DNA from: Methanotrichaceae archaeon
GTDB lineage: Archaea > Halobacteriota > Methanosarcinia > Methanotrichales > Methanotrichaceae
Reading direction: 5' to 3'
DNA: 16,767 nucleotides
NCBI GenBank assembly: GCA_013329455.1
Contig: DUKF01000151.1
Span: 1-16,767, forward strand
The position numbers and the translations under genes are program-made. The notes beneath the pieces are model-generated. The model did no database searches and was not told where the DNA came from. It worked only from the letters and a program-made list of their open reading frames with translations. Shown piece after piece: positions 1 to 7,711 of the stretch (the stretch's first letter is position 1; each line of letters begins with the position of its first letter).

Positions 1-1
1 C

Positions 2-919
2 GAAGATATTCTCTCCGAGAACCCCAGCCACACGTCCAATTTCGGGGGCGAGTTCTTCCTCCTGTGGGATGACTGCATGGCAAAAGATCGCTTTGGGATA
101 ATCCCCGGCGATTGCCCTGCTGGAACTGTAGTCTGCGGAGGTGAGGAGATCGGAGTCGTAGATCCTCAGCCGCCCGCCATGGACCTCGGTCGGGCGATCG
201 AGACCGCCGTTGGGCTCAGGAGCGACGAGGGTGTAGTCGCCCTCTCCGGCGGCGTTGACTCTGCCCTCGTCGCGGATCTTGCCAGAAGAGAGTGTGTCGC
301 CGTGGGGATCGAGGGGTCCCACGACCTGAAGCGGGCTCGGGATGTCGCAGGCGTTCTCGATCTTTCCTTGGATACTGTGGTCATAGATCCCGGATCTATC
401 GAGGAGGCCCTCACTGAGGTCTTAACCGTCATCCCTCGGGTGACGCCCGTCGACGCTTCGATCGCCGCCACCCTCTACTTCGTGGCGGAATGGGCCAAGG
501 AATACGGGTACGAGAGAATCCTAGCAGGCCAGGGCGCCGACGAGCTCTTCGGCGGTTACGCCCGCTACCTTGAGACCGAAACCCTCGGCCAAGACCTCGT
601 GCGCGACTTTCAGGGCCTCGCAGTCCAGGCGGCTCGGGACCAGGCCGTTGCCGCTCTTTTCGGCGCCTATTTTTCGCTTCCCTACCTGGACGTGAGGGTG
701 GTGAGGATGGCCATGGCGATACCTCCCGAAGAGAAGGTCAGTGACGGCATCCGAAAACGGCCGCTGCGAGAGGTGGCGGCAAGGCGCATGCCGAATGATG
801 TCGCCTATTACGAGAAGAAGGCGATGCAGTACGGTTCGGGGGTTATGCGGGAGATGAAGAGGCTCGCCAGAAGGAAAGGGTACAGGAAGGTGGGCGACTA
901 CTTAGAGGAGATCGGATGA
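2..919 (+). CDS. Asparagine synthetase-like ATP pyrophosphatase (5' end outside window)
   Basis: The reading frame is open from base 2, so the gene starts before the window. An internal ATG at 77 is not a convincing start, because the upstream codons continue a sensible glutaminase-like segment (GGEFFLLWDD) leading into AKDRFGIIPG, which resembles the end of a class II glutamine amidotransferase domain. Counting from that ATG, the ATP-binding PP-loop SGGVDSAL starts at residue 57, and GQGADELFGGYARYL follows near 153. Both are hallmarks of asparagine synthetase-family AMP-forming synthetases, which activate a carboxylate and amidate it. Only about 50 residues separate the DRFGI motif from the PP-loop, much less than in standard AsnB, so this is a compact form. 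The catalytic N-terminal Cys cannot be checked. The true substrate may not be aspartate. The PPC gene follows after 50 nt on the same strand. Family assignment is firm, exact reaction is not. Confidence 0.85.
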   Translation, partial: EDILSENPSHTSNFGGEFFLLWDDCMAKDRFGIIPGDCPAGTVVCGGEEIGVVDPQPPAMDLGRAIETAVGLRSDEGVVALSGGVDSALVADLARRECVAVGIEGSHDLKRARDVAGVLDLSLDTVVIDPGSIEEALTEVLTVIPRVTPVDASIAATLYFVAEWAKEYGYERILAGQGADELFGGYARYLETETLGQDLVRDFQGLAVQAARDQAVAALFGAYFSLPYLDVRVVRMAMAIPPEEKVSDGIRKRPLREVAARRMPNDVAYYEKKAMQYGSGVMREMKRLARRKGYRKVGDYLEEIG

Positions 920-969
920 AAGACGATCCACCGGTTACTTTTTCATCGGATAGGGCGTATTTCAAATAA

Positions 970-1422
970 ATGAGGAAGGGGTCAGTTTTGTCTTTGGTTC
1001 AGGAACTTAGGTCCGGAAGGCGCTTTCTTTGCAGCCTCGATCACAATTCAGAGATCGTGGCCTCGATCGCGGCCCTAGCCAAGGCGCTGGGTGTTGAGAC
1101 TGGAGCCGTCAGCGCCATAGGGGCGCTTCAAAGGGCAGAGATCGGCTACTATGACCAGGTCTCCCACGAGTACAAAACGATCGAGATCGACCATCCGGTG
1201 GAGATTGCAAGCCTCGCCGGAAACGTCTCGATCAGGGACGCAGTGCCCTTCCTCCACGCCCACGCAACCCTGGCGGATTCCGAGGGTAACCTTTTGGGCG
1301 GCCACCTCCAGAGCGGGACGGTCTTTGCGGCTGAAGTGTACCTTCGGGAGCTTGTGGGAAGGCCGCTGGTGAGAAGGCACGATCCCACGACAGATCTCTA
1401 CCTTTGGAGTGAAACTGATTGA
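970..1422 (+). CDS. PPC (DUF296) domain protein
   Basis: The 150-residue product is essentially one PPC (plants and prokaryotes conserved) domain, commonly annotated as a DNA-binding domain. The diagnostic stretch [18 protein letters not shown] lies at residues 96-113. His96, His98 and His112 are the residues that form a metal site in bacterial and archaeal structures of the family. There is no AT-hook or extra DNA-binding motif, unlike the plant proteins, so a DNA-binding role is only a family label here. The ATG at 970 is used because it is the first start. A TTG at 988, preceded by AAGGGG, would drop six residues and is also possible. The gene lies 50 nt after the asparagine synthetase-like gene, and its TGA overlaps the TTG start of polC by 4 nt, so it is probably co-transcribed and translationally coupled with the DNA polymerase gene. 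Biological role unknown. Confidence 0.85.
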   Translation: MRKGSVLSLVQELRSGRRFLCSLDHNSEIVASIAALAKALGVETGAVSAIGALQRAEIGYYDQVSHEYKTIEIDHPVEIASLAGNVSIRDAVPFLHAHATLADSEGNLLGGHLQSGTVFAAEVYLRELVGRPLVRRHDPTTDLYLWSETD

Positions 1423-4400
1423 AGACCGCCGAGTACTTCGAAGTTCTGGAATCGGGGCTCGCAGAGGCGATGGAGATTGCGGGAAAGGCCCGCAGCCAGG
1501 GAAAAGATCCAAGCCTATCGGTTGAGGTCCCAACGGCTGTTGACCTGGCTGAAAGGGTCGAAAAGCTGATCGGGATCGAGGGGATCGCTAAAAGGGTCAG
1601 GGAGCTTGAGAAGGAGGGGATGAGCCGGGAGGAGTCGGCTCTCGCCATCGGCCTCGATTTTGCCGAGGGGAGGATCGGAAACTTCTCCACCAAAATCGAG
1701 GCGATCGACAGCGCCATTCGAACCTCCGTCGCCCTTCTGACGGAGGGCGTGGTGGCGGCGCCGATCGAGGGGATCGCCAAGGTGGACCTGGGCAAAAACG
1801 ACGACGGGACCGAGTACCTCAAAGTCTACTACGCGGGCCCCATCAGGAGCGCTGGAGGGACCGCCCAGGCGCTGAGCGTTCTTGTGGCCGACTACGTTCG
1901 GCGAGGGGTGGGGATCGCCCGCTACAAGCCCAGGCCCGAGGAAGTGGAAAGGTACGTCGAGGAGATCGGCCTCTACCGGCGGGTTGCAGGCCTCCAGTAC
2001 GTCCCCTCCGACGAGGAGATAAGAATCCTGGTCAAGAACTGCCCAATCTGCATTGAGGGGGAACCCACCGAGGAGGAAGAGGTCTCGGGGTTCCGGGACC
2101 TTGAGAGGATTGAGACGAACCGGATCAGGGGCGGCGTTGCCCTCGTCTCGGCCGAGGGGATCGCCCTGAAAAGGCCGAAGCTCAAAAAGCACGTCTCGAA
2201 GCTCGGGATCGAGGGATGGGACTGGCTCGACGAGCTGGCCAGCGGCGGAAAGAAGGATGGTGGGGGCTCAAGCGTGAAGTTCCTCAGAGATATCATCGCC
2301 GGAAGGCCGGTCTTTTGCCACCCTTCCCGTCCCGGAGGATTTAGGCTCAGGTACGGAAGGTCCAGGAATACGGGGCTTGCGGCCGCCGGCTTCAGCCCTG
2401 CGACGATGATCCTTCTGAAGGAGTTTCTTGCCGCCGGGACCCAGGTGAAGGTGGAGCAGCCGGGAAAGGCGGCTGCGGTCTCGCCGGTGAGCAGCATCGA
2501 GGGTCCCACAATCAGGCTGATCAATGGCGATCTCGTCAGAATCGACACCCAGGAGGAGGCGCTGCTCCACATGAACGACGTCGTCAAGATCATCGACGTC
2601 GGCGAGATTCTGATCAGCTTCGGAGACTTTCTCGAGAACAACAGGACTCTCGCCCCCGCGTCCTACTGTTTTGAGTGGTGGGCCGCAGAGCTAGAGGAAG
2701 CGGGAGGCGATCCCGCGGGTCTTGAGAAGATCGGGTGCGAAGAGGCGATCGAGATATCGAGGAGGTGGAAGGTTCCGCTCCACCCGAGGCACACTTACCT
2801 GTGGCACGACATATCCACCGACCAGTTCAGGCTCCTGAGAGAGACCGTCTCGTCGGAGGGAGAGCTGAAGGACGGCACCCTTTTGTTGCCATCGTCGGCG
2901 ATGGACACCCTGGAGACACTACTGGTTTTGCACAAGGTGAGGGACCAGAAGATATTGGTAGACGATCCCCTGCCCCTTCTTCTCTGCCTCGGGATCGAGC
3001 CCGAGGGCTTGAATCTGAAGGAGCTTCACGAAGAGACGGGAGGCGTGGCGAAAGATGAGGCGATCGGGACCGAGAAGGTGGTTGAAGGCGAAAGCGAGAT
3101 GGAGGCAAAGGTCTCGGCGCCGGAAACGGCCCTCGAATTGGTCAACCGCTTTGCAGGGATCAAGGTGATGGCAAGGGCCCCAACCAGAGTCGGGAGCAGG
3201 ATGGGAAGGCCCGAGAAGTCCGACAAGAGGAAGATGAGGCCTCCGCCCCACGTCCTCTTCCCCACGGGTGAAGCCGGGGGCAAGAGCCGGTCGGTAGGGG
3301 TGTGCGCTAAAAACCACATCGGAAACAGCAGGACCGGCATCATCGAGACCTCCATCGGCAAGAGGGTCTGCCCTAGTTGCGGCACCGAGACCCACGAGTT
3401 CAAGTGCCAGTGTGGCGGCCATACCGTCCTTAAAAGAGCCTGCGCCACCTGCAAACAGCCGGGAAAAGAGAAGTGCCCCAAGTGCGGAAAGCTCACCACC
3501 GCCGCCGCCACCATGAAGCTCGACGTGAAGGAGCTATACTCCCGGGCGCTCGGTAACCTGAATGAGAGGGAGCCGGATCTCGTCAGGGGCGTTCTCGGCC
3601 TCACATCCCGGGACAAAACGCCGGAGAGCCTGGAGAAGGGGGTCCTGAGGGCGAAGCACGGCGTCTTTATCTTCAAGGACGGCACGGTCAGGTACGACCT
3701 GACCGACCTGCCCCTGACTCATTTTCGGCCGAGAGAGATCCACACAGACGTGAACCGGCTCCAGGATCTCGGATACGCCGAGGACATTTTCGGAGAGCCT
3801 CTGACGAGCCCCGACCAGGTCTGTGAGCTGAAGGTCCAGGACGTGATCCTCTCTTTTGACGGTGGCGAGTACCTCTTGAAGGTGGCTAAGTTCGTCGACG
3901 AGGAGCTTGAGAAGTTCTACGGCCTTGAAAGCCGCTACAACGCAACAACCCCCCAGGACCTGATCGGGGCCTTGATGGTCGGGCTTGCACCCCACACCTC
4001 GGCCGGGGTTCTCTGCCGGCTTATCGGCTACACCACAGCCTCGGCGGGCTACGGCCACCCCTTCTTCCACGCGGCAAAGAGGAGGAACTGTGACGGTGAC
4101 GAGGACTGCGTGATGCTCCTGATGGACGCCCTCCTCAACTTCTCGATGTCGTACTTGCCGGAAAAAAGGGGCGGGAAGATGGACGCGCCCCTGGTCATGA
4201 CCACCAGGCTCGACCCTTCGGAGGTGGACGGCGAGGCTCACAACCTGGACCTTCCCTCGAAGTATCCGCTGGAGTTCTACAGGGCGACCCAAAACAATGC
4301 GTCGCCGAAGGACGTAGAGGGTCTGATCGATCTCGTCTCAAAGAGGCTCGGGACCGAGGCCCAGTACGAGGGCTTCCTCTTCACCCACGACACCGACGAC

Positions 4401-4841
4401 ATCGCAGCCGGGCCGAGGAACAGCGCCTACAAGACCCTGGAGACGATGATCGACAAGATGGATGCCCAGCTCGCCCTCGCAGTATCGATCAGGGCAGTAG
4501 ATGAGAGGGATGTTGCAACGAGAGTGATAAACTCCCACTTCCTCCCGGACCTGATCGGGAACCTCCGCGCCTTCTCCCGCCAGAAGGTGAGGTGCGTGAA
4601 GTGCGGGGCGAAGTTCCGTAGGCCCCCCTTGAGCGTGGTCTGCCCAAAGTGTGGCGGGAGGGTTATCCTTACGGTTCACGAGGGGAGCGTGAGAAAGTAT
4701 CTGGAGGTCTCGATGAAGGTGGCTGAGGAGTTCGGTGTGGACGACTACACCAAGCAGCGGCTCGAGATCATCAAGATGGACATTGACTCCCTGTTCCAGA
4801 ACGAGAAGTCGAAGCAGATGGGGCTTGCGGATTTCATGTGA
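1419..4841 (+). CDS. polC: DNA polymerase D large subunit DP2
   Basis: DP2 is the catalytic subunit of the archaeal D-family replicative DNA polymerase. It works with the DP1 exonuclease subunit, which is not in this window, and with PCNA. The 1140-residue length is normal. The catalytic motif NCDGDED is at residues 890-896, with Asp892 and Asp894 matching the metal-binding aspartates. Zinc-ribbon cysteine pairs appear at Cys651/654 and nearby CQC and CPKC motifs (about 660-695), and again at Cys1059/1062 with Cys1075/1078. The C-terminus QMGLADFM (1133-1140) fits a PCNA-interacting PIP box. The start must be the TTG at 1419: an in-frame stop sits immediately before it (1416-1418), and GGAGTG lies about 8 nt upstream. 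Many archaeal polC genes carry an intein at the catalytic motif; this one is uninterrupted. It overlaps the PPC gene by 4 nt, suggesting coupled translation. Confidence 0.97.
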   Translation: MKTAEYFEVLESGLAEAMEIAGKARSQGKDPSLSVEVPTAVDLAERVEKLIGIEGIAKRVRELEKEGMSREESALAIGLDFAEGRIGNFSTKIEAIDSAIRTSVALLTEGVVAAPIEGIAKVDLGKNDDGTEYLKVYYAGPIRSAGGTAQALSVLVADYVRRGVGIARYKPRPEEVERYVEEIGLYRRVAGLQYVPSDEEIRILVKNCPICIEGEPTEEEEVSGFRDLERIETNRIRGGVALVSAEGIALKRPKLKKHVSKLGIEGWDWLDELASGGKKDGGGSSVKFLRDIIAGRPVFCHPSRPGGFRLRYGRSRNTGLAAAGFSPATMILLKEFLAAGTQVKVEQPGKAAAVSPVSSIEGPTIRLINGDLVRIDTQEEALLHMNDVVKIIDVGEILISFGDFLENNRTLAPASYCFEWWAAELEEAGGDPAGLEKIGCEEAIEISRRWKVPLHPRHTYLWHDISTDQFRLLRETVSSEGELKDGTLLLPSSAMDTLETLLVLHKVRDQKILVDDPLPLLLCLGIEPEGLNLKELHEETGGVAKDEAIGTEKVVEGESEMEAKVSAPETALELVNRFAGIKVMARAPTRVGSRMGRPEKSDKRKMRPPPHVLFPTGEAGGKSRSVGVCAKNHIGNSRTGIIETSIGKRVCPSCGTETHEFKCQCGGHTVLKRACATCKQPGKEKCPKCGKLTTAAATMKLDVKELYSRALGNLNEREPDLVRGVLGLTSRDKTPESLEKGVLRAKHGVFIFKDGTVRYDLTDLPLTHFRPREIHTDVNRLQDLGYAEDIFGEPLTSPDQVCELKVQDVILSFDGGEYLLKVAKFVDEELEKFYGLESRYNATTPQDLIGALMVGLAPHTSAGVLCRLIGYTTASAGYGHPFFHAAKRRNCDGDEDCVMLLMDALLNFSMSYLPEKRGGKMDAPLVMTTRLDPSEVDGEAHNLDLPSKYPLEFYRATQNNASPKDVEGLIDLVSKRLGTEAQYEGFLFTHDTDDIAAGPRNSAYKTLETMIDKMDAQLALAVSIRAVDERDVATRVINSHFLPDLIGNLRAFSRQKVRCVKCGAKFRRPPLSVVCPKCGGRVILTVHEGSVRKYLEVSMKVAEEFGVDDYTKQRLEIIKMDIDSLFQNEKSKQMGLADFM

Positions 4842-4846
4842 AGGGC

Positions 4847-4891
4847 GAAAGGGAAAGAGAGGCCACTCGAAAAGGTGGCGTCCTCCCTTTC
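4847..4891 (+). terminator. Hairpin just after polC
   Basis: Six bases after the polC stop, GAAAGGG (4847-4853) pairs perfectly with CCCTTTC (4885-4891). Inside it, GCCAC (4862-4866) pairs with GTGGC (4875-4879). Together they make a nested stem with a small internal loop, well placed for 3'-end formation or mRNA stabilisation. There is no long T-run after it, so termination is inferred from position and structure only. Confidence 0.4.
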
Positions 4892-5129
4892 AGCCCGCAA
4901 GCTCGCAGTTCTCATCACAGACGGATACAAAGCCCCAGTCAGGGGGCTGCCAGCCTGCAGGGCTTCTCTCGCCCTCGAACTCTCCTATTTCGACGACGGA
5001 TTTTGCATCGACCGGCTGGACGACAGAACCGTCCACAGACCTTGCGTCAACCTCGACGGAGTTTTCAAACTTAGCCAATCGATCTCGATGGCCGAAAAGT
5101 TAGAGGCGCATACCCATTAGTCACCGTAG

Positions 5130-5246
5130 CTGCAACAGGCATCGATCCCAATGGGCGGGGTGGGTAGCATCTGGGTGCTGAAAGGCCTCTCCCTCTCGAT
5201 GCTGGGGCGCTACGACGAGTCCGTGGAGGCCTTCGAGGAGGCTTGA
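5130..5246 (+). pseudogene. Fragment of a TPR-repeat protein
   Basis: A short open frame ends in the stretch WVLKGLSLSMLGRYDESVEA followed by FEEA and TGA. This matches the tetratricopeptide repeat pattern W..KG..L..LGRYDEAVEAFEKA. Only one repeat is present and a stop (5127-5129) lies just upstream in frame. An ATG at 5151 exists but has no good ribosome site, so I read this as a leftover of a larger TPR protein rather than a working gene. The rest of the 4842-5367 gap shows only weak overlapping frames on both strands, none of which I recognise. A GC-rich hairpin follows at 5266-5279. Confidence 0.5.
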
Positions 5247-5265
5247 GAGGCTCACGGCGGGGACC

Positions 5266-5279
5266 GGCTGGGACCAGCC
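5266..5279. repeat. GC-rich inverted repeat
   Basis: GGCTGG (5266-5271) and CCAGCC (5274-5279) are perfect inverted copies separated by two bases. The hairpin lies shortly after the TPR fragment. It may be a remnant 3' structure; no T-run follows. Confidence 0.4.
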
Positions 5280-5351
5280 AGCAATCCTAACCGACGCGCT
5301 CCGCCCGGGGGCTGGGAGGGCGTTGTTCCGGGGAAGGCGATTTAGGGCGGC

Positions 5352-5364
5352 AGGATCCCATCCT
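5352..5364 (-). terminator. Short hairpin after the C25 peptidase gene
   Basis: AGGAT and ATCCT flank a three-base CCC loop, 3 nt beyond the stop codon of the minus-strand peptidase gene. Placement suits a 3'-end structure. The stem is only five pairs and no T-run follows, so support is weak. Confidence 0.25.
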
Positions 5365-5367
5365 ACC

Positions 5368-6960
5368 TCACCGGACCGCCACCATGGCGGGCCTTGAAAA
5401 AACCAGCCTCTCTAGCGGGTTTCTTTTGAGGGTGGGGTCCCCGTAGATGCAGAGCTGGGCTGCGGTCGTCTTCTCTGAATCACCACTCCTCAAGACCGAT
5501 TCCCGCATCAGCTCGAAGAGGGCGTCCCCGATCCGGTAGGTTCCTTGCGACCCGGTCCCGGCGATGTAATCCGGGAAGTGGGCGGCGAAGTAGTTCGGGG
5601 TGCCCTGCTCAGTCGTCCTGACCACGAAGGCCGCTGCTCCCGCCCTCATGAACTCCGTTGCGAAGCTCGGCCTATCCTCGTACAAAAGGCCGGTGTTGCA
5701 AGAGACGTAGCCGGTTATGACCGGGTGTTTTGTCTCTAGATCGACGTCCTCGACGTTCTCGACCCTGAATATCGGCACGCGATCGTTGGTGGAGAAGGAC
5801 TCGGGACTTCCGTGGCCCATGAAGACTATGTAATCGCTCCCCGATATCAGGTCGAACATCTCTTCTCGCATCCCGCAACCGTCGCAGACCCCGTAGGGTG
5901 GCGTCGCCCGGCAGAGGCCGCAGGAGGCGTCGTCTGGATCGCAGGCGTCACCAAGGCCGATCGGAGGGGAAAGCCAGCACTGTGTGCTGAATCTGACCTC
6001 GGGGCTCAATCCAAAACCGCCGGATTCGTGAACGTCGATGGCGGTTTCGAGGGCCGCGACGATCCCGGAAGATTCCGTGGAGAGGTCGGGAAGCCTGCTG
6101 ATGACGAACCCTTCGTCCACGATCCCGTCATCGTTGAAGTCGACGTACCAGGCGTCGGTCGGCAGGTACCACAGCCGGCCGTTGATGGTGACGACCGCCG
6201 GCCTTGGAACGACCGCCTCTCCGCCCAGGAGGATTATGTAAGCGGGTCCGGTCTCCTCGGCGATCGCTTCCAGCGCGTCCCTGATCTCGTGCCAGTCGGC
6301 CGGATCGGCCACGCGGACGCCGTAATCCTCGAAGCAGCCTGAAGAGTCAAGGACGATGTAGCTTGCGACGAGCCCGTCAGTCCGGCTGACAGTCTCGGTG
6401 TACCTGTCCACGACGTCTTCGAGGGCGGCAGTCTCCCTCAACAGGGAGGTCGTGACCAGAAGGACGTTTCGGGGTCGAGGTTCCATATCGATATTGATCA
6501 CCCTCTGGCTATCGCTGGTGACGGTGATCTCCCGGACGATCCCGCCTGCACCGCCGACCCGCCTGATGTAGGGCGCGAGTACCTCGACTAGATCTGGGCT
6601 GTTAGAACGCATAACGTAGTTTTTGTGAGTGGTGATGTACGTGTAGCCGCCCTCCGGGACCTCCACCCGGTAATTTCCGGCGGCGCTGGAGGTGTCAGTC
6701 CAGGTGCGCCCATCGTCGTCCTTGATGAAGGTCACGGAAACACCCCGGATTGGATCTCCGGTCTCTTCATCGAGAACCACCCCCTCGAAATGACACGGAT
6801 AGCTGAAGGCTCTGACTTCAGCCATCCTCGATGGTGTCGCTATGGCCAATTCCGACTTCGTCTTATCGATCTGTGCAGGCGCTCCGGCAGCCGTTGCCAT
6901 CAGCGATAGAAGGAATATCACGAGAACAAGAAAATTAGCCGAACTCCTTTTCATCCGCAT
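5368..6960 (-). CDS. Exported C25 (gingipain-like) cysteine peptidase with N-terminal carboxypeptidase-regulatory-like domain
   Basis: From the ATG at 6960 the product has 530 residues. It begins MRMKRSSANF, followed by a hydrophobic run and an AxA-type site near residue 27 (ATAAGA-PAQ), a Sec-type signal peptide. Residues about 57-117 form a carboxypeptidase-regulatory-like beta-sandwich (FEGVVLDEETGDPIRGVSV). The rest matches the C25 clan: FMGHGS with His383 and VSCNTG with Cys421 make the catalytic dyad, and SFATEFMRAGAAAFV follows the Cys as in gingipains. Between them and the preceding strand lies a Cys-rich insert (Cys328, 340, 347, 350, 359, 362) containing two CxxC pairs. AGGAGG (6965-6970 on the complement) is 4 nt before this ATG and 10 nt before a second ATG at 6954, so either may be used. 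A longer frame to 7014 is rejected because it includes that ribosome site. No sorting domain or C-terminal anchor is seen. The substrate is unknown. Confidence 0.85.
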   Translation of the reverse strand: MRMKRSSANFLVLVIFLLSLMATAAGAPAQIDKTKSELAIATPSRMAEVRAFSYPCHFEGVVLDEETGDPIRGVSVTFIKDDDGRTWTDTSSAAGNYRVEVPEGGYTYITTHKNYVMRSNSPDLVEVLAPYIRRVGGAGGIVREITVTSDSQRVINIDMEPRPRNVLLVTTSLLRETAALEDVVDRYTETVSRTDGLVASYIVLDSSGCFEDYGVRVADPADWHEIRDALEAIAEETGPAYIILLGGEAVVPRPAVVTINGRLWYLPTDAWYVDFNDDGIVDEGFVISRLPDLSTESSGIVAALETAIDVHESGGFGLSPEVRFSTQCWLSPPIGLGDACDPDDASCGLCRATPPYGVCDGCGMREEMFDLISGSDYIVFMGHGSPESFSTNDRVPIFRVENVEDVDLETKHPVITGYVSCNTGLLYEDRPSFATEFMRAGAAAFVVRTTEQGTPNYFAAHFPDYIAGTGSQGTYRIGDALFELMRESVLRSGDSEKTTAAQLCIYGDPTLKRNPLERLVFSRPAMVAVR

Positions 6961-7040
6961 CCAACCTCCTGAGTAGATGAGGCGCCCGCCTTTATGTCGG
7001 ACTCCTCCTCTCATCTGTGCGAATATCTATCGGGATCAAG

Positions 7041-7047
7041 ATATTAA
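7041..7047 (-). promoter_or_regulatory. Possible TATA box for the C25 peptidase gene
   Basis: On the minus strand TTAATAT lies about 85 nt before the ATG at 6960, which would give a leader of roughly 55 nt carrying the AGGAGG site. It is a reasonable archaeal TATA element, but the surrounding DNA is AT-rich and other matches exist. Confidence 0.3.
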
Positions 7048-7111
7048 CAGTTTTTCGTGATCGATGGAGATGGCATGGAGATCGGTTTTTAGTACCACCC
7101 GTTAGGGCTAA

Positions 7112-7120
7112 TTAAATATA
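7112..7120 (+). promoter_or_regulatory. TATA box in front of the pentapeptide-repeat pseudogene
   Basis: TTAAATATA is a strong match to the archaeal TATA consensus. A start site about 25 nt downstream (near 7142) would leave a leader of about 24 nt before the ATG at 7166. The promoter appears intact although the gene is broken. Confidence 0.45.
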
Positions 7121-7165
7121 AAAAACTTCTTTAAGGTTAAGATGGTGGGATGAATTGGATCGGTC

Positions 7166-7402
7166 ATGGTAAGCGAGGAATATATTCGAACTCGTGAGTA
7201 CGCATCACACGTCCGGGATCTATGGCGTAGCAAGACTCCAAGAGTAACGGCAAATGTGGAACATATCGAGCTTCTTAAGCAAGGCCCAGAGATTTGGAAT
7301 AGATGACGCAAGGAAAATCCAAATGAGAAACCAAATTTAAGCTGTGCTGACTTTAGCAGTGTAAGTATTATAGGTCCCAATTTAGAGGGGGCGGACCATT
7401 GA
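7166..7402 (+). pseudogene. Pentapeptide-repeat protein remnant with in-frame TGA
   Basis: The frame from ATG 7166 runs 46 codons (ending VEHIELLKQGPEIWNR), hits TGA at 7304-7306, and continues in the same frame for 31 more codons to TGA at 7400-7402. The continuation RKENPNEKPNLSCADFSSVS ends in GPNLEGAD. Joined, the text matches the typical start of pentapeptide-repeat proteins, where LKQGVExWNxWRxENP is followed by A(D/N)Lxx repeats. The TGA falls where a Trp is expected, so a TGG to TGA change explains it. Only two or three repeat units (CADFS, GPNLE, GAD) remain before the final stop, whereas functional members have many, so the 3' part is also lost. The segment was too interrupted to stand out as one long frame. 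Recognition rests on motif memory, not an alignment. Confidence 0.65.
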
Positions 7403-7444
7403 AATTCCAGATCGACGGGATTCCGTATAGCTTGGCCCGGTCCC

Positions 7445-7711
7445 TCATCCCCGCCCGCGGAACCACCGGCGCGGATCGAGGGCTCCGTGGTATCGGGCGA
7501 TCACCTCTCGACCGAGGATCAGCCCGCCGATCCAGAAAGACGCCTCGCCGGAGATGACGAGGAGAGACGAGAGGGCGACCTTCCCCTCGGTGGAAAAGGG
7601 GGTCATCGGGACGAGGAGAAGGCACCCGTAAAGAATGAAGGATAGGGCTACGAGGCTGAATCCCAGCCACCGCTTCCAGCTCGGTGCACCCTCATCAACT
7701 CTCGACTTCAT
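7445..7711 (-). CDS. Small two-helix membrane protein
   Basis: From ATG 7711 the product has 88 residues, starting MKSRVDEGAPSWKRW. Two hydrophobic segments follow at about 17-37 and 45-66, separated by a short polar loop (MTPFSTEGK). A basic tail ends RRWFRGRG, so both ends probably face the cytoplasm. The segment LLVISGEASFWIGGLILGRE resembles small bacterial and archaeal membrane proteins of unknown role, some labelled transporter suppressors; I hold that name loosely. A start at 7729 would add six residues. The ATG at 7711 is preferred because GGTGA lies about 8 nt ahead. The gene begins inside the FRG gene (17-nt overlap including the FRG stop), so the two are probably translated from one message. 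It is much GC-richer than the FRG gene, which hints that it belongs to the older host DNA. Confidence 0.65.
   Translation of the reverse strand: MKSRVDEGAPSWKRWLGFSLVALSFILYGCLLLVPMTPFSTEGKVALSSLLVISGEASFWIGGLILGREVIARYHGALDPRRWFRGRG

Noticed and set aside
4086..4106. Possible intein in polC at the catalytic motif
   Set aside because: The motif NCDGDED is uninterrupted and the protein has normal length.
4875..5120. Plus-strand frame of 81 codons and a minus-strand frame of 62 codons (4890-5078) after polC
   Set aside because: They overlap on opposite strands, neither has a convincing start signal or family pattern, and the plus-strand frame begins inside the hairpin after polC.
7108..7380. 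Minus-strand frame of 90 codons opposite the pentapeptide remnant
   Set aside because: It is a shadow of the plus-strand pentapeptide-repeat remnant and has no ribosome site.
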